NCBI GenBank assembly: GCA_937920635.1 | Contig: CAKZUE010000036.1 | Span: forward strand, 19,003-83,002 | Length of the DNA: 64,000 nt | Origin: an uncultured Bryobacteraceae bacterium | GTDB taxonomy: Bacteria > Acidobacteriota > Terriglobia > Bryobacterales > Bryobacteraceae | Direction of reading: 5' to 3' | Shown: positions 19,214-30,534 of the stretch, piece after piece | How the letters are laid out: each line of letters begins with the position of its first letter | Position numbering within the stretch: the stretch's first letter is position 1 | Position numbers and translations under genes: made by a program | The notes under the pieces: generated by a model | Told to the model about the DNA's origin: nothing | Databases searched by the model: none | The model's input: the letters and a program-made list of their open reading frames with translations, nothing else

Positions 19214-20134
19214 CTACGCGCGGAAGATCGGCTCCCTGCCTTTGGCCAGCGACGCAACCTGTTCCTTCTGCGCGCGGCTCAAAGGACTGAACGAGCTGCC
19301 GATAGACAGGGCGAGATCAAACAGGCTCTTCTCGCCGGGCGGGATGGCTGCCGTGATCTCCTGGGAGAGCGTCCAGCTCAGGGCCAGCCGGGCCTTCTCC
19401 GGCTCGTCGAGCGGCTCGTACCAGCACTTGGAATACTTGCGCCGCTCGCGGGGCAGATCCTTCGGCCAGGTGGTGTGCGCCAGTCCTTTCAGCGCCAGCC
19501 GGGCGATCTTCTTCTCCTTCGCCTTCTCGAGCATCTGCGGACCGAACTGTCCCTCGTGCCAGCAGACGAAATTCACGGGGAACAGGATGGAATCGACCGG
19601 AAATTTCTCCATCAGCGCCAGAGCCGCTTCGGCGTGATGCGCGGAAAAGCCGAGGAAGCGCGCCTTGCCTTCCTTCTTCATGCGCAGGAAGAACTCAGCC
19701 GCTCCGCCCGGCGCGAGAATTTTCTCCACGTCCTCCATCGAGGAGACGGCGTGGAACTGATACAGGTCGAAGTAGTCCGTCCGCAGGCGCCGCAGGGACT
19801 GCTCGAACTCCCGGCGCGCCCCCTCAGCATCGCGGCGCGTGGTCTTGCAGGCGAGAAACGCGTTCCTGCGGTACGGCTCGAGCGCCGGACCGAGCTTGAT
19901 CTCGGCTTCCCCATCGCCGTAAGACGGGGCCACGTCATAGTAGTTCACGCCGCGGTCCCAGGCGGCAGCCACGATGCGGTTGGCTTCCTGCTGTTCGTAC
20001 CCCATCACGACAATGCCGCCGAAGCCGATGATGGACAGCTCGATGCCGTCTTTGAAAGCGCGCCGGGGCAGCGGCGCGGAAGATGCCGATATCGATGTCG
20101 CGGCCGTAGCCGCTACAAAAGTTCGCCGGTCCAT
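19214..20134 (-). CDS. Aldo/keto reductase with twin-arginine-like N-terminus
   Basis: A 306-residue aldo/keto reductase. The start at 20134 gives MDRRTFVAATAATSISASS, a Tat-like signal. The open frame continues upstream without a better start. Tetrad motifs are NYYDVAPSYGDGEAEIKLG (Asp, Tyr), LACKTT (Lys) and YQFHAV (His). Sequence similarity to the other reductase at 15317 is modest, so they are not recent duplicates. It is convergent with pntB. Many acidobacterial paralogues of this type are known only by homology, and substrate cannot be inferred. Confidence 0.85.
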   Translation of the reverse strand: MDRRTFVAATAATSISASSAPLPRRAFKDGIELSIIGFGGIVVMGYEQQEANRIVAAAWDRGVNYYDVAPSYGDGEAEIKLGPALEPYRRNAFLACKTTRRDAEGARREFEQSLRRLRTDYFDLYQFHAVSSMEDVEKILAPGGAAEFFLRMKKEGKARFLGFSAHHAEAALALMEKFPVDSILFPVNFVCWHEGQFGPQMLEKAKEKKIARLALKGLAHTTWPKDLPRERRKYSKCWYEPLDEPEKARLALSWTLSQEITAAIPPGEKSLFDLALSIGSSFSPLSRAQKEQVASLAKGREPIFRA

Positions 20135-20221
20135 GGTTCCACTATAGGGCAATGGCGGGCGGAAGCAAGCCCCCGGGCCTGGCGCGCTTTGCAGCGTGAA
20201 TAGGGCAGGCCATGAAAACGA

Positions 20222-20249
20222 ATGGCCGCCCGCGCGGGCGGGCGGCCAT
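20222..20249 (-). terminator. Rho-independent terminator of the L28-L33 operon
   Basis: Perfect 12-bp inverted repeat with a 4-nt loop: ATGGCCGCCCGC, GCGG, GCGGGCGGCCAT. Read on the minus strand it follows the rpmG stop by 26 nt and is followed by TCGTTTTC, a short U-rich tract. Very stable stem, position and U-tract fit intrinsic termination. Confidence 0.75.
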
Positions 20250-20275
20250 GACAATCCCTCAAGGAGATGTTTGAA

Positions 20276-20431
20276 TCAGATCTTGGCTTCTTTGTATTCG
20301 ACGTGCTTGCGGATCTTCGGATCGTACTTCTTCAGCACCATCTTCTCGGTCTTCGCCTTGGGATTCTTGGTGGTGGTGTAGAAGTGGCCGGTGCCGGCCG
20401 AGGATACCAGTTTGACGGTGATGCGCGGCAT
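20276..20431 (-). CDS. rpmG: 50S ribosomal protein L33
   Basis: A 51-residue ribosomal protein read from the ATG at 20431. It begins [19 protein letters not shown] and ends [16 protein letters not shown]. The [21 protein letters not shown] block is the L33 signature. It is the cysteine-free form: the CxxC pairs that bind zinc in other L33 proteins are replaced (VSSAGTGH). AGGAGG lies about 5 nt upstream of the start. It lies 9 nt downstream of rpmB, and a strong hairpin terminator follows. Confidence 0.93.
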   Translation of the reverse strand: MPRITVKLVSSAGTGHFYTTTKNPKAKTEKMVLKKYDPKIRKHVEYKEAKI

Positions 20432-20440
20432 GAAAACCTC

Positions 20441-20677
20441 CTAGAACCGGACGCCCTTCTGCTTCAGCTCCGCCAGCACGGCGTCGATGCCCTTCTTGTC
20501 GATGATGCGCAGGGCGCGCGCGCTGAGGCGGAGCCGCACAAAGCGCTTCAGCTGCGGGGACCAGAGCCGCTTGGTGTGCAGGTTCGGTTCAAAGACGCGC
20601 TTGGCGCGGTTGTTGGCGTGCGAAACCCTGTTGCCGCTCGCGGGCTTCTTTCCAGTCACAGGGCAATATTTCGACAT
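20441..20677 (-). CDS. rpmB: 50S ribosomal protein L28
   Basis: A 78-residue large-subunit protein beginning [23 protein letters not shown] and containing [14 protein letters not shown] and the C-terminal [17 protein letters not shown]. The start at 20677 is where the family begins. An 18-codon upstream extension is open but unlike L28. It is the promoter-proximal gene of the rpmB-rpmG pair, with a good promoter 57 nt upstream. Confidence 0.95.
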   Translation of the reverse strand: MSKYCPVTGKKPASGNRVSHANNRAKRVFEPNLHTKRLWSPQLKRFVRLRLSARALRIIDKKGIDAVLAELKQKGVRF

Positions 20678-20733
20678 GGGCTTCTCCAGAGTGATTCCGT
20701 CGGGAGTGGGGGAGCAGACGATCCCTTCCACTC

Positions 20734-20763
20734 AGTATACAGGCTGCGGCCGCTTTCTGCCAA
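20734..20763 (-). promoter_or_regulatory. Sigma-70-type promoter for rpmB-rpmG
   Basis: On the minus strand: TTGGCA (-35, 20763-20758, 5 of 6 matches), an 18-nt spacer, TATACT (-10, 20739-20734, 5 of 6 matches). The predicted start point is about 50 nt before the rpmB ATG. It lies in the 105-nt gap after the aceE stop, so the ribosomal protein genes can be transcribed independently of aceE. Confidence 0.65.
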
Positions 20764-20782
20764 ATCCGCCGGCGGCGGGCTG

Positions 20783-23473
20783 TCAGGCTTTCACCGCGTA
20801 CGGCTTTTCCGGATCGATGCCGAGATCGATGAGCGCCTTGTGCGCCTCTTCCGGACTCAGCTCTCCCCAGCGGGCGAGCCGCTCCAGCGCCGCCGCGGCG
20901 ATCGATTCGGCGTCGACCTCAAAGAACCGGCGCAGGTACATCCGCGATTCGCTGCGGCCGAAACCGTCGGTCCCTAGCGACGCCAGCCGCCCGCTGAGCC
21001 AGGGGGCGAGCTGGTCGGCGACCAGCTTCATGTAATCGGACGCCGCGATGATGGGCCCTTCCGTGGCTTCCATCACCTGCTGGATATAGGGCTTGCGCGG
21101 CGCAGCCGCCGGGTGGAGCCGGTTCCAGCGCTCGGTCTCCAGCGCCTCGGCGCGCAACCGGTTGTAGCTGGTCACGCTCCAGACGCTGGCCGGGATCTGA
21201 AACTTCTCCCACAGCAGCTTCTGCGCGCGCAGCGCTTCGTTCAGGATCGTGCCGCTGCCCCACAACTGCACGCGCGCCGTGCCGCCCGGGGAGGCGCTGA
21301 CGCAATAGATGCCTTTGAGGATTCCCTCGGCGACGCCCTCGGCCTCCGGAATGGGCGGTTGCGCGTAATTTTCATTGCAGATGGTGATGTAGTAAAAGAC
21401 GTCTTCGTCCTCGCCGTACATGCGGCGCAGCCCGTCCTGGATGATCACCGCCAGCTCGTAGGCATAAGCCGGATCGTAAGTGATGCAGTTGGGAACGGTG
21501 GAAAACAGCACATGGCTGTGACCGTCTTCGTGCTGGAGCCCCTCGCCGTTAAGCGTCGTGCGGCCGGCGGTGGCGCCCATCAGGAACCCGCGCCCGCGGG
21601 AATCGCCGAAGGCCCAGACGGCGTCGCCCACGCGCTGGAACCCGAACATCGAATAATACGTGTAAAACGGAATCATCGGCACCCCGTAGTTGCTGTGGGA
21701 CGTGCCCGCGGCGGTGAAGCTGGCCATCGAACCCGCTTCCGTGATGCCTTCCTCGAGGATCTGCCCGTCGCGCGATTCCTTGTAGTACAGGAACTGCTCG
21801 CTGTCCACCGGCTTGTACAACTGCCCGCCCGGCGCGTAGATCGAAATCTGCCGGAACAGGCTTTCCATGCCGAACGTGCGCGCTTCATCGGGAATGATGG
21901 GCACGATGCGGCGGCCGATCTCGGGGTGCTTGAGCAACTGCTTGAGAATCGCGACAAACGCCATGGTGGTGGACACCGGGCGCCCGCCGCTGCCCTTCAG
22001 CGATTCTTCGAAAAACTCGAGCCCCGGCACGCCCAGGCGCACGGGGCGCGCGGGGCGCGCCGGCAGGTAGCCGCCCAGCGCCTCGCGCCGCTGCTTCAGG
22101 TATTGAATCTCGGGGGAATCCTCGCTGGGACGGTAGAAGGAAACCGTGTGGACCGTGGATTCGGGAATCGGGATGCGGAACCGCTCGCGCAGCTTGAGAA
22201 GCTCGTTCTCATTCAGCTTCTTCTGCTGGTGCGTGGTGTTGCGGCCTTCGGCGGCTTCCCCCAGCCCGTAGCCCTTCACCGTCTTGGCCAGGATCACCGT
22301 CGGCGATCCGGTGTGCTCGAAGGCGCGCCTGTAGGCGTTGTAGACCTTCACCGGATCATGGCCGCCGCGGGGCAGGTTGGCCAGTTCATGGTCGCTCATG
22401 TCGGCGACCAGTTCAAGCAATTCGGGATATTTTCCGAAGAATTCCTGGCGGACATAGGCGCCGCCGCGGGCCTTGAAATTCTGATACTCGCCGTCGACGC
22501 ACTCCTGCATGCGGCGCACCAGCAGCCCGGTCTTGTCCCGGGCCAGCAGGCGGTCCCAGGCGCCGCCCCAGATCACCTTGATGACGTTCCAGCGCGCCCC
22601 GCGGAACCAGGCTTCCAGCTCCTGGATGATGTTGGCATTGCCGCGCACCGGGCCGTCCAGCCGCTGGAGGTTGCAGTTGATCACGAAGATCAGGTTGTCA
22701 AGATGTTCGTTGGCCGCGATCTGGAGCGCGCCGCGCGACTCCGGCTCGTCCATCTCGCCGTCGCCGAGGAAAGCCCAGACCTTGCGGTCCGTCCGCGCCA
22801 GCAGTCCGCGGTTTTCCAGATACCGCATGAAGCGCGCCTGGTAGATGGCGTTGATCGGGCCCAGCCCCATGCTGACGGTGGGGAACTGCCAGAAGTCGGG
22901 CATCAGCCACGGATGCGGATAGGAGCTCAGCCCCGGCATGTCGCGCAGCTCGTGGCGGAAGTTCTTCAGGTGCTCTTCGGTGAGACGCCCTTCAAGAAAA
23001 GCGCGCGCGTACATGCCGGGCGAGGCGTGGCCCTGGAAGTACACCAGGTCTCCCGGCTGGCGCCCCTCGGGCGTCTCGATGGCGGCGCGGAAGAAATGAT
23101 TGAACCCGACTTCGTACAGCGTGGCGGAAGAAGCGAACGTGGAGATGTGGCCGCCAATGCCGTCGTCGTACTTGTTGGCGCGCACCACCATGGCCACGGC
23201 GTTCCAGCGCACCAGGCTCTTGATGGTGCGTTCCAGCTCACGGTCGCCCGGATACGGAACCTCTTCTTCCGCAGGGATCGTGTTCAGGTACGGGGTGTTG
23301 ATGCCCAGCGAAGCTGGCACGCCCTTCAGGGCGGCGCTGGTGGCCAGGCGTTCGAGCAGGAAGCGTGCGCGCTCGGGCCCGCCATCTTCGATGACCTGAT
23401 CCAGCGCCTCAAGCCACTCCTGCGTCTCGACAGGGTTCAAGTCTTCCGGTTTCTCAATCTTGGATTTCAGCAT
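20783..23473 (-). CDS. aceE: Pyruvate dehydrogenase E1 component, homodimeric type
   Basis: Thiamine-diphosphate enzyme that decarboxylates pyruvate and acetylates the E2 lipoyl domain. The 896-residue length is that of the homodimeric (alpha2) E1. Visible motifs are the TPP/Mg motif GDGEMDEPES followed by FVINCNLQRLDGPV, the early GDLVYFQGHASPGMYARAF, and GEGLQHEDGHSHV in the C-terminal half. The start at 23473 (MLKSKIEKPEDLNPVETQEW) matches the family N-terminus. No E2 (aceF) or E3 (lpd) gene is adjacent, so the complex is assembled from scattered genes. A 60-nt gap separates it from the DUF2520-like gene upstream. Confidence 0.96.
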   Translation of the reverse strand: MLKSKIEKPEDLNPVETQEWLEALDQVIEDGGPERARFLLERLATSAALKGVPASLGINTPYLNTIPAEEEVPYPGDRELERTIKSLVRWNAVAMVVRANKYDDGIGGHISTFASSATLYEVGFNHFFRAAIETPEGRQPGDLVYFQGHASPGMYARAFLEGRLTEEHLKNFRHELRDMPGLSSYPHPWLMPDFWQFPTVSMGLGPINAIYQARFMRYLENRGLLARTDRKVWAFLGDGEMDEPESRGALQIAANEHLDNLIFVINCNLQRLDGPVRGNANIIQELEAWFRGARWNVIKVIWGGAWDRLLARDKTGLLVRRMQECVDGEYQNFKARGGAYVRQEFFGKYPELLELVADMSDHELANLPRGGHDPVKVYNAYRRAFEHTGSPTVILAKTVKGYGLGEAAEGRNTTHQQKKLNENELLKLRERFRIPIPESTVHTVSFYRPSEDSPEIQYLKQRREALGGYLPARPARPVRLGVPGLEFFEESLKGSGGRPVSTTMAFVAILKQLLKHPEIGRRIVPIIPDEARTFGMESLFRQISIYAPGGQLYKPVDSEQFLYYKESRDGQILEEGITEAGSMASFTAAGTSHSNYGVPMIPFYTYYSMFGFQRVGDAVWAFGDSRGRGFLMGATAGRTTLNGEGLQHEDGHSHVLFSTVPNCITYDPAYAYELAVIIQDGLRRMYGEDEDVFYYITICNENYAQPPIPEAEGVAEGILKGIYCVSASPGGTARVQLWGSGTILNEALRAQKLLWEKFQIPASVWSVTSYNRLRAEALETERWNRLHPAAAPRKPYIQQVMEATEGPIIAASDYMKLVADQLAPWLSGRLASLGTDGFGRSESRMYLRRFFEVDAESIAAAALERLARWGELSPEEAHKALIDLGIDPEKPYAVKA

Positions 23474-24326
23474 GAGACCAGTGGAGGAACTACAATCCCG
23501 ATTCTACCTTGACCGGGCAGCAAACGCCTGCACTTAGGTGATGCCGGCGGCGCGCCCGGGGACGCGGGAATCTTCGGCCCTTGCCGCCGCCGTGGCGGTG
23601 GCGTAGAAGCGCCCTGCGGCTTCCAGCACATCTCCCAGGAACTCCGCCAGGCCCGGCCGGCTGCGCGCCGCCTGGGCCAGTCCGAGCTCCAGCAGAAGCG
23701 CGCGCCCGGGCCCGGCGGGATCCTCCATCGCCTTTCTGCCCCGCGCGCCAAACGCCTGGATCGAGGCGCCCGCCGCCACCTGGAGCATGCGCCGCGCCTC
23801 GCCGGCGCTCAGGCCGGAGCCGCGCAGCGACATCAGGGCCGCGTCCAGCAGCGGGGCCAGCAGTCCTCTCGCGGCCAGCAGGCCCAGCCGGAACAGCGCC
23901 TTCCGCTCCGGCGCCAGCTCCAGGCATCGCATGCGGCCTTCCGACAGCCACTGCCGGGTCAGTTGAATGGCGCGGCGGTCCCCGTCGGCGACAACGAGAT
24001 CGCGGCCCGCCGATGGCGCCGGCGCCAACGAGCAGACCCTCGCTCCCTCCGCGCGCAGCGGCTGTAGAGCGGACGCATCCAGATCGGGGTGCAACAGGGC
24101 GAAGTGCGATCCCTTCCACGGCCCGGCGCCGCATAACAGCGGCAGCAACCTATCCAGACTGTTTCCCGCGGCCTGGATCAGCACCAGCCCGCATCCATGC
24201 AGATCCTCGACCTCCGCGGCCGCGCCGGCACGGAGGGAGTTCGAATACCGCGAAGCCAGACGCCGGTCCAGCGCAACCACGGGGCCGATATGGCGCGACA
24301 GGGCCGGGCGGCGCAACAGCAGCGAG

Positions 24327-26356
<2,030 letters not shown>

Positions 26357-26360
<4 letters not shown>

Positions 26361-27187
26361 CGTTTGTCCGAAACGGCGTTGAATTCGCAGCCCAGAATCG
26401 CCGTCAATGCGAGCAGATACATCCAGACGCAAAGAGCGATGACGGCGCCGATGCTCCCGTACAGCACATTGTAACCGGCGATGTTCCGGACGTACCAGGC
26501 GAAGCCGGCGGTCAGCACAAACCACAGCACGGTGGCCAGCAGCGCGCCCGGCCAGATGCGCCGCTGGCGCCCGCCCTCGGGGCCGAACAAGTACAGCAAC
26601 GCCGCTACAGCCACCATGGCGGCGGAAGCCAGCGTGTATCGCAGCGCCAATCCCAGAGTGCGGATGCCCCCCTGCAAGGTCTCGCCCGCCTCGAGAATCC
26701 CCAGCCAGTGCAGGACCTGGTTTTCCACGCGGTCCCCGAAGATCATCAGCGCGGTGGCGCCGACAACCGGCAGCAGCGAGACCAGCACCAGCCAGAACGC
26801 GGCCAGCCGCGTCATCACCACGCCCCGGCTGCCCTGCCTGCCGTAGGCGGCATTGAACCCTTCCATCAGACTGACCATGACGCCCGACGCCGCCCACAGG
26901 GCCAGCACGGCGGCGGCGATCGGCAGCGCCAGCGGCCGGGCGCCCCTCTGCGCCACATAGTACCGGATCAGTTCTTCCACCCCCGGCGGCGCAACGCGGA
27001 ACAGCATCGCCGTGATGCGGCGGCTCACCGCCTCCGCGTTCATCTGCACCAGAATGGCGGTTGTCGTGGTCAGCACGGGAAAGAACGCCAGCAATGCGGA
27101 ATAGGCGGCGCCTTTGGCGTAGCCCAGCGCTCCATGCCGGTAGGCCCCCGCCATCGCCCGCCCCAGCCTGGCAAAAAAGCGGCGCAT
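26357..27187 (-). CDS. YihY/BrkB-family inner-membrane protein
   Basis: A 276-residue polytopic membrane protein with about six hydrophobic helices. Family features are the N-terminal amphipathic [46 protein letters not shown], and [22 protein letters not shown]. The family was once labelled ribonuclease BN, wrongly; its molecular role remains unsettled, with transport suggested. It is translationally coupled to uvrB by a 4-nt overlap, and divergent from the GH10 gene across 75 nt. Confidence 0.87.
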
Positions 27188-27262
27188 CGCGTGATTCCGA
27201 TTATCCCAGACGCGGCCGCCGGATGGCGGCCAGTCGATGTAGATTCAGAGGGGAGATACTCA

Positions 27263-29131
27263 ATGATTCCGGGCATCAATCGGCTGCTGTTGTTCTTGTC
27301 TATTGCCCTCGCCTGCCCGTCGTCGGCGCAATCGCTCGGCGCCCCCGTGCCGCTGCTGCCGGGCGACGCCACCGCGGCATTCCAATACACGGGCCCCACT
27401 GCCGGAGCCACCAGCGGCTCGGCGGAACGGATCACCGTGGAGGGCCAGCCTTTCTCCTCCGCTTGGCGGCTGCGCACGATTTCACTCCCCGAGACGGGCG
27501 GCGATGAATGGGCGATGCGCATCCGCGCCCGCGGCGCTGCGCCGGTGGCGATGGGGGACAAGATCCTGGCCGAATTCTGGATGCGCTGCATCGAGCCGGA
27601 AAACGGCGATTGCATCCTGCGCCTGAACGTGGAGCGCGACGGCTCGCCGTGGACCAAGTCGATCAGCAATCCGTACCCGGTGGGCCGCGAGTGGCGCCGG
27701 TTCCGGGTGCTGTTCGACATGAAAGAAACCTACGCCGCGGGCGGCTACTGGATCGATTTCTGGATGGGGCAGCAGGTGCAGGTGGCCGAAGTGGGCGGCA
27801 TTTCGCTTCTGAATTACGGGCCCAATGTCAGCCCGGAACAGCTTGGACTGGACCGCTTTTATGAGGGCGCCGCGCCGGACGCCGCCTGGCGCGCCGCCGC
27901 CGAGCGCAGAATCGAAGAGATCCGGAAGGCCTCCGTGACAATCAAGGTGATGACGCCGGACGGCGCGCCGGTGCGCGGCGCGCAATTGCGCGTGCGGCTG
28001 AAGCGCCACGCCTTCGGCTGGGGCACGGCGGTGGCGGCGGAGCGGCTGCTGGGAACCAGCGAGGACAGCCTGCGCTACCGCCGCTTCATCCCCGAAAACT
28101 TCAACATGGCGGTGCTCGAGAACGACCTGAAATGGGGCCCCTGGGAACAGAACCGGAACCGCGCTCTGGATGCCCTGCACTGGCTGCGGAACAACGGCAT
28201 CGGCCGCATCCGCGGCCACAATCTGGTGTGGCCCGGCTGGCGGTGGATGCCGCAGGACGTGCAGGCCCTGGCCAACAATCCGGAGGCGCTCCGCCAAAGA
28301 ATTCTCGCCCGTATCAGCGATGTGGCGGCAGCGGTGCGCGGACTGGTGGTCGATTGGGACGTGGTGAACGAGCCGGTGGCCGAGCGCGACGTGCTCAATA
28401 TTCTGGGCGACTCGGTCATGGCGGACTGGTTCCGCGCCGCCAAACAGGCAGACCCTGGCGCGCGCCTCTTTATCAACGAGTACGCCATCCTCTCTGCCAA
28501 CGGCGCGAATCTGCGCAAGCAAAATCTTTACTACCGGATGATCGAAACGCTTCTGGCGGGCGGAGCGCCGGTCGAAGGCATCGGCATGCAGGGCCACTTC
28601 GATTCCGCAACGCCTCCCGAGCGCCTGCTGGAAGTCCTGGATCGCTTCGCCCGGCTTGGCCTGCCGGTGGTCATCACCGAATACGACTTCGCCACCACGG
28701 ACGAGGAGTTGCAGGCGCAGTTCACCCGCGACTTCATGACCGCCGCCTTCAGCCACCCGGCGGTGTCCGACTTCCTGATGTGGGGATTCTGGGAGGGCAA
28801 CCACTGGAAGCCGCTGGGAGCAATGATTCGCCGCGACTGGAGCGAAAAGCCCATGTACCGCGTGTGGCGGGAATTGATCTACGAGCGCTGGCGGACCGAG
28901 GAGAGCGGAACCACCAACAGCAGCGGCGTGTTCTCATTCCGGGGCTTCAAAGGCGAGTATGAGATCACCGTTAAGGCGGGCGACAGCACCGTCGAGGCAA
29001 CGGCGGAATTCACCCGCGACGGGCAGGTCTATGAGGCGCGAGTTAGCGGCGCGGCGGGCGGCGGAGCGCAGCCGCAGCCCTCGCCCGGACGCCGCGGTTC
29101 TCCGGCGCCGAGAAGCCCCCGGCCGCTATAA
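27263..29131 (+). CDS. Secreted GH10-family endo-xylanase with N-terminal carbohydrate-binding-like module
   Basis: A 622-residue exported glycoside hydrolase. GGGAGA lies 6 nt before the ATG, which opens a signal peptide (residues 1-22, ending SSAQS). Residues about 30-195 form a beta-sandwich module of carbohydrate-binding type (YWIDFWMGQQVQVAEVGGISL). Residues about 225-545 are the GH10 barrel with acid/base Glu370 in DVVNEP, nucleophile Glu473 in VITEYDF, and RGHNLVWPGW in between. The C-terminal tail (about 550-600) is beta-rich, then a proline/arginine-rich end. Retaining beta-1,4-xylanase activity is the family norm. The stop shares one base with the next start (TAATG). Confidence 0.9.
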   Translation: MIPGINRLLLFLSIALACPSSAQSLGAPVPLLPGDATAAFQYTGPTAGATSGSAERITVEGQPFSSAWRLRTISLPETGGDEWAMRIRARGAAPVAMGDKILAEFWMRCIEPENGDCILRLNVERDGSPWTKSISNPYPVGREWRRFRVLFDMKETYAAGGYWIDFWMGQQVQVAEVGGISLLNYGPNVSPEQLGLDRFYEGAAPDAAWRAAAERRIEEIRKASVTIKVMTPDGAPVRGAQLRVRLKRHAFGWGTAVAAERLLGTSEDSLRYRRFIPENFNMAVLENDLKWGPWEQNRNRALDALHWLRNNGIGRIRGHNLVWPGWRWMPQDVQALANNPEALRQRILARISDVAAAVRGLVVDWDVVNEPVAERDVLNILGDSVMADWFRAAKQADPGARLFINEYAILSANGANLRKQNLYYRMIETLLAGGAPVEGIGMQGHFDSATPPERLLEVLDRFARLGLPVVITEYDFATTDEELQAQFTRDFMTAAFSHPAVSDFLMWGFWEGNHWKPLGAMIRRDWSEKPMYRVWRELIYERWRTEESGTTNSSGVFSFRGFKGEYEITVKAGDSTVEATAEFTRDGQVYEARVSGAAGGGAQPQPSPGRRGSPAPRSPRPL

Positions 29132-30354
29132 TGCGGGCCATGCGACTTCTGCTCGCGGCTCTTCTGCTGCTCTCCGCCGCTACCGCCCAGCCACTGCCGC
29201 TGTCCACACCCGAAAAGGAAGGCTTCTCCTCCGAGCGGCTGGAGCGGCTCCACCGCTGGCTGGAAAAGCTGGCCGAATCGGGCGAACGCCCGGGCGCCAT
29301 CGCAATGATCCTACGCAACGGGCGCATCGTGGATTGGCGCACATACGGCCTGCGGGACGTCGAAAACAGGCTGCCGATGGAGAAGGACACCGTTGTCCAC
29401 GTCTACTCGATGACGAAACCCATCACGTCGGTGGCGGTGATGATGCTGGTCGAGGAGGGCAGGCTGACGCTCGACGACCGGGTGGACAAGTTCATCCCCG
29501 AGCTGAAGGGACTGAAAGTGTACAAGGGCGGAACCGTGGACCGGCCGGTGCTGGAAGACGCCGCGCGTCCGATCACCGTCAAGCATCTGTTGACCCACAC
29601 GAGCGGCCTGATCTACGGCTGGGGCAACGACAACGTCTCGGCGCTGTACCGCAAGGTGGATCCTCTCGGCGCGCCCAGCCTGAAAGAGTTCATTCTGAGA
29701 CTCGGAAAACTGCCCCTCGCCTTCCATCCAGGCGAGCGCTATGAGTACTCGGTGTCCATTGACGTGCTCGGGTATCTGGTGGAAGCCGTGTCCGGCGAGC
29801 CGTTCGACCAGTTTGTCGAGAAGCGGATCACCGGCCCGCTGAAGATGACGGACACACACTTCAAATTGCCGGAGTCGAAGCGCCCGCGGCTGGCGAAGAT
29901 CTATTCGCGGCGCGAGGGGAAGCTGACCGCGCAGCCAGGACTGCAAACGGGCGGCGTTCCTTATGGCGGCATGGGGCTGTACTCGACCATCGGCGATTAC
30001 GCGCGTTTCGCCCAGATGCTGGTGAACGGCGGCCATCTCGACGGCGTGCGGCTGCTGGGGCGCAAGACCGTGGACCTGATGATGATGAACCACCTGGGCG
30101 GGCTGGCCAAGCCCACCATCGGCGGCGATGGCGCCGACGGGTTTGGTCTCGGCGGGGCGGTGCGCATTGACGTGGCCAACTCCGGGCGTCCGGCGTCGGA
30201 GGGACTGTTCGGATGGAATGGCGCGGCGTCCACCTACTTCCGCGTGGATCGGAAAGAGAAGCTGGCGCTATTGCTGTTCCTGCAATGGATGCCCTTCGAC
30301 CAGCCGGCGCTGAACCTGTTCGAGACGCTGGTTTACCAGGCGCTTGTAGACTGA
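29131..30354 (+). CDS. Serine beta-lactamase-fold hydrolase (class C/EstB-like)
   Basis: A 407-residue exported protein with a signal peptide (MRAMRLLLAALLLLSAATAQ). Penicillin-binding-fold residues are the nucleophile SxxK motif SMTK (within HVYSMTKPITSVAVMM) and a YxS variant (YEYSVS) in place of YxN. HTSGLIYGWG and GGMGLYSTIGDYARFAQML are typical of the esterase/D-aminopeptidase branch. Most such proteins are esterases or peptidases rather than true beta-lactamases. It overlaps the xylanase stop by one base, so the two are cotranscribed; deacylating a plant-derived product is one possibility. A second ATG at 29140 is also possible. Confidence 0.87.
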   Translation: MRAMRLLLAALLLLSAATAQPLPLSTPEKEGFSSERLERLHRWLEKLAESGERPGAIAMILRNGRIVDWRTYGLRDVENRLPMEKDTVVHVYSMTKPITSVAVMMLVEEGRLTLDDRVDKFIPELKGLKVYKGGTVDRPVLEDAARPITVKHLLTHTSGLIYGWGNDNVSALYRKVDPLGAPSLKEFILRLGKLPLAFHPGERYEYSVSIDVLGYLVEAVSGEPFDQFVEKRITGPLKMTDTHFKLPESKRPRLAKIYSRREGKLTAQPGLQTGGVPYGGMGLYSTIGDYARFAQMLVNGGHLDGVRLLGRKTVDLMMMNHLGGLAKPTIGGDGADGFGLGGAVRIDVANSGRPASEGLFGWNGAASTYFRVDRKEKLALLLFLQWMPFDQPALNLFETLVYQALVD

Positions 30355-30478
30355 GCCTGCCGGCGCTCCCGTTTTCGCCGGATCTTCGCAGCCTTGCCGC
30401 CGCAATGCATCCGGGTCACTCGAGTGCGCCGCAAAAGTAACGAAATCTTAATTCCCGTGCGCTAATCTGTGAGTGTAT

Positions 30479-30493
30479 ACGGCCATCGGCCGT
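30479..30493. promoter_or_regulatory. Short perfect palindrome upstream of the TonB-dependent receptor
   Basis: ACGGCC, spacer ATC, GGCCGT, about 42 nt before the receptor start codon, following TGAGTGTAT. It could be an operator or a small leader hairpin. Six-bp GC-rich palindromes are not rare in this genome, so confidence is low. Confidence 0.3.
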
Positions 30494-30534
30494 TGAATCT
30501 TGTCTCACAATCCACAACGAGGTTAAGTCACTGT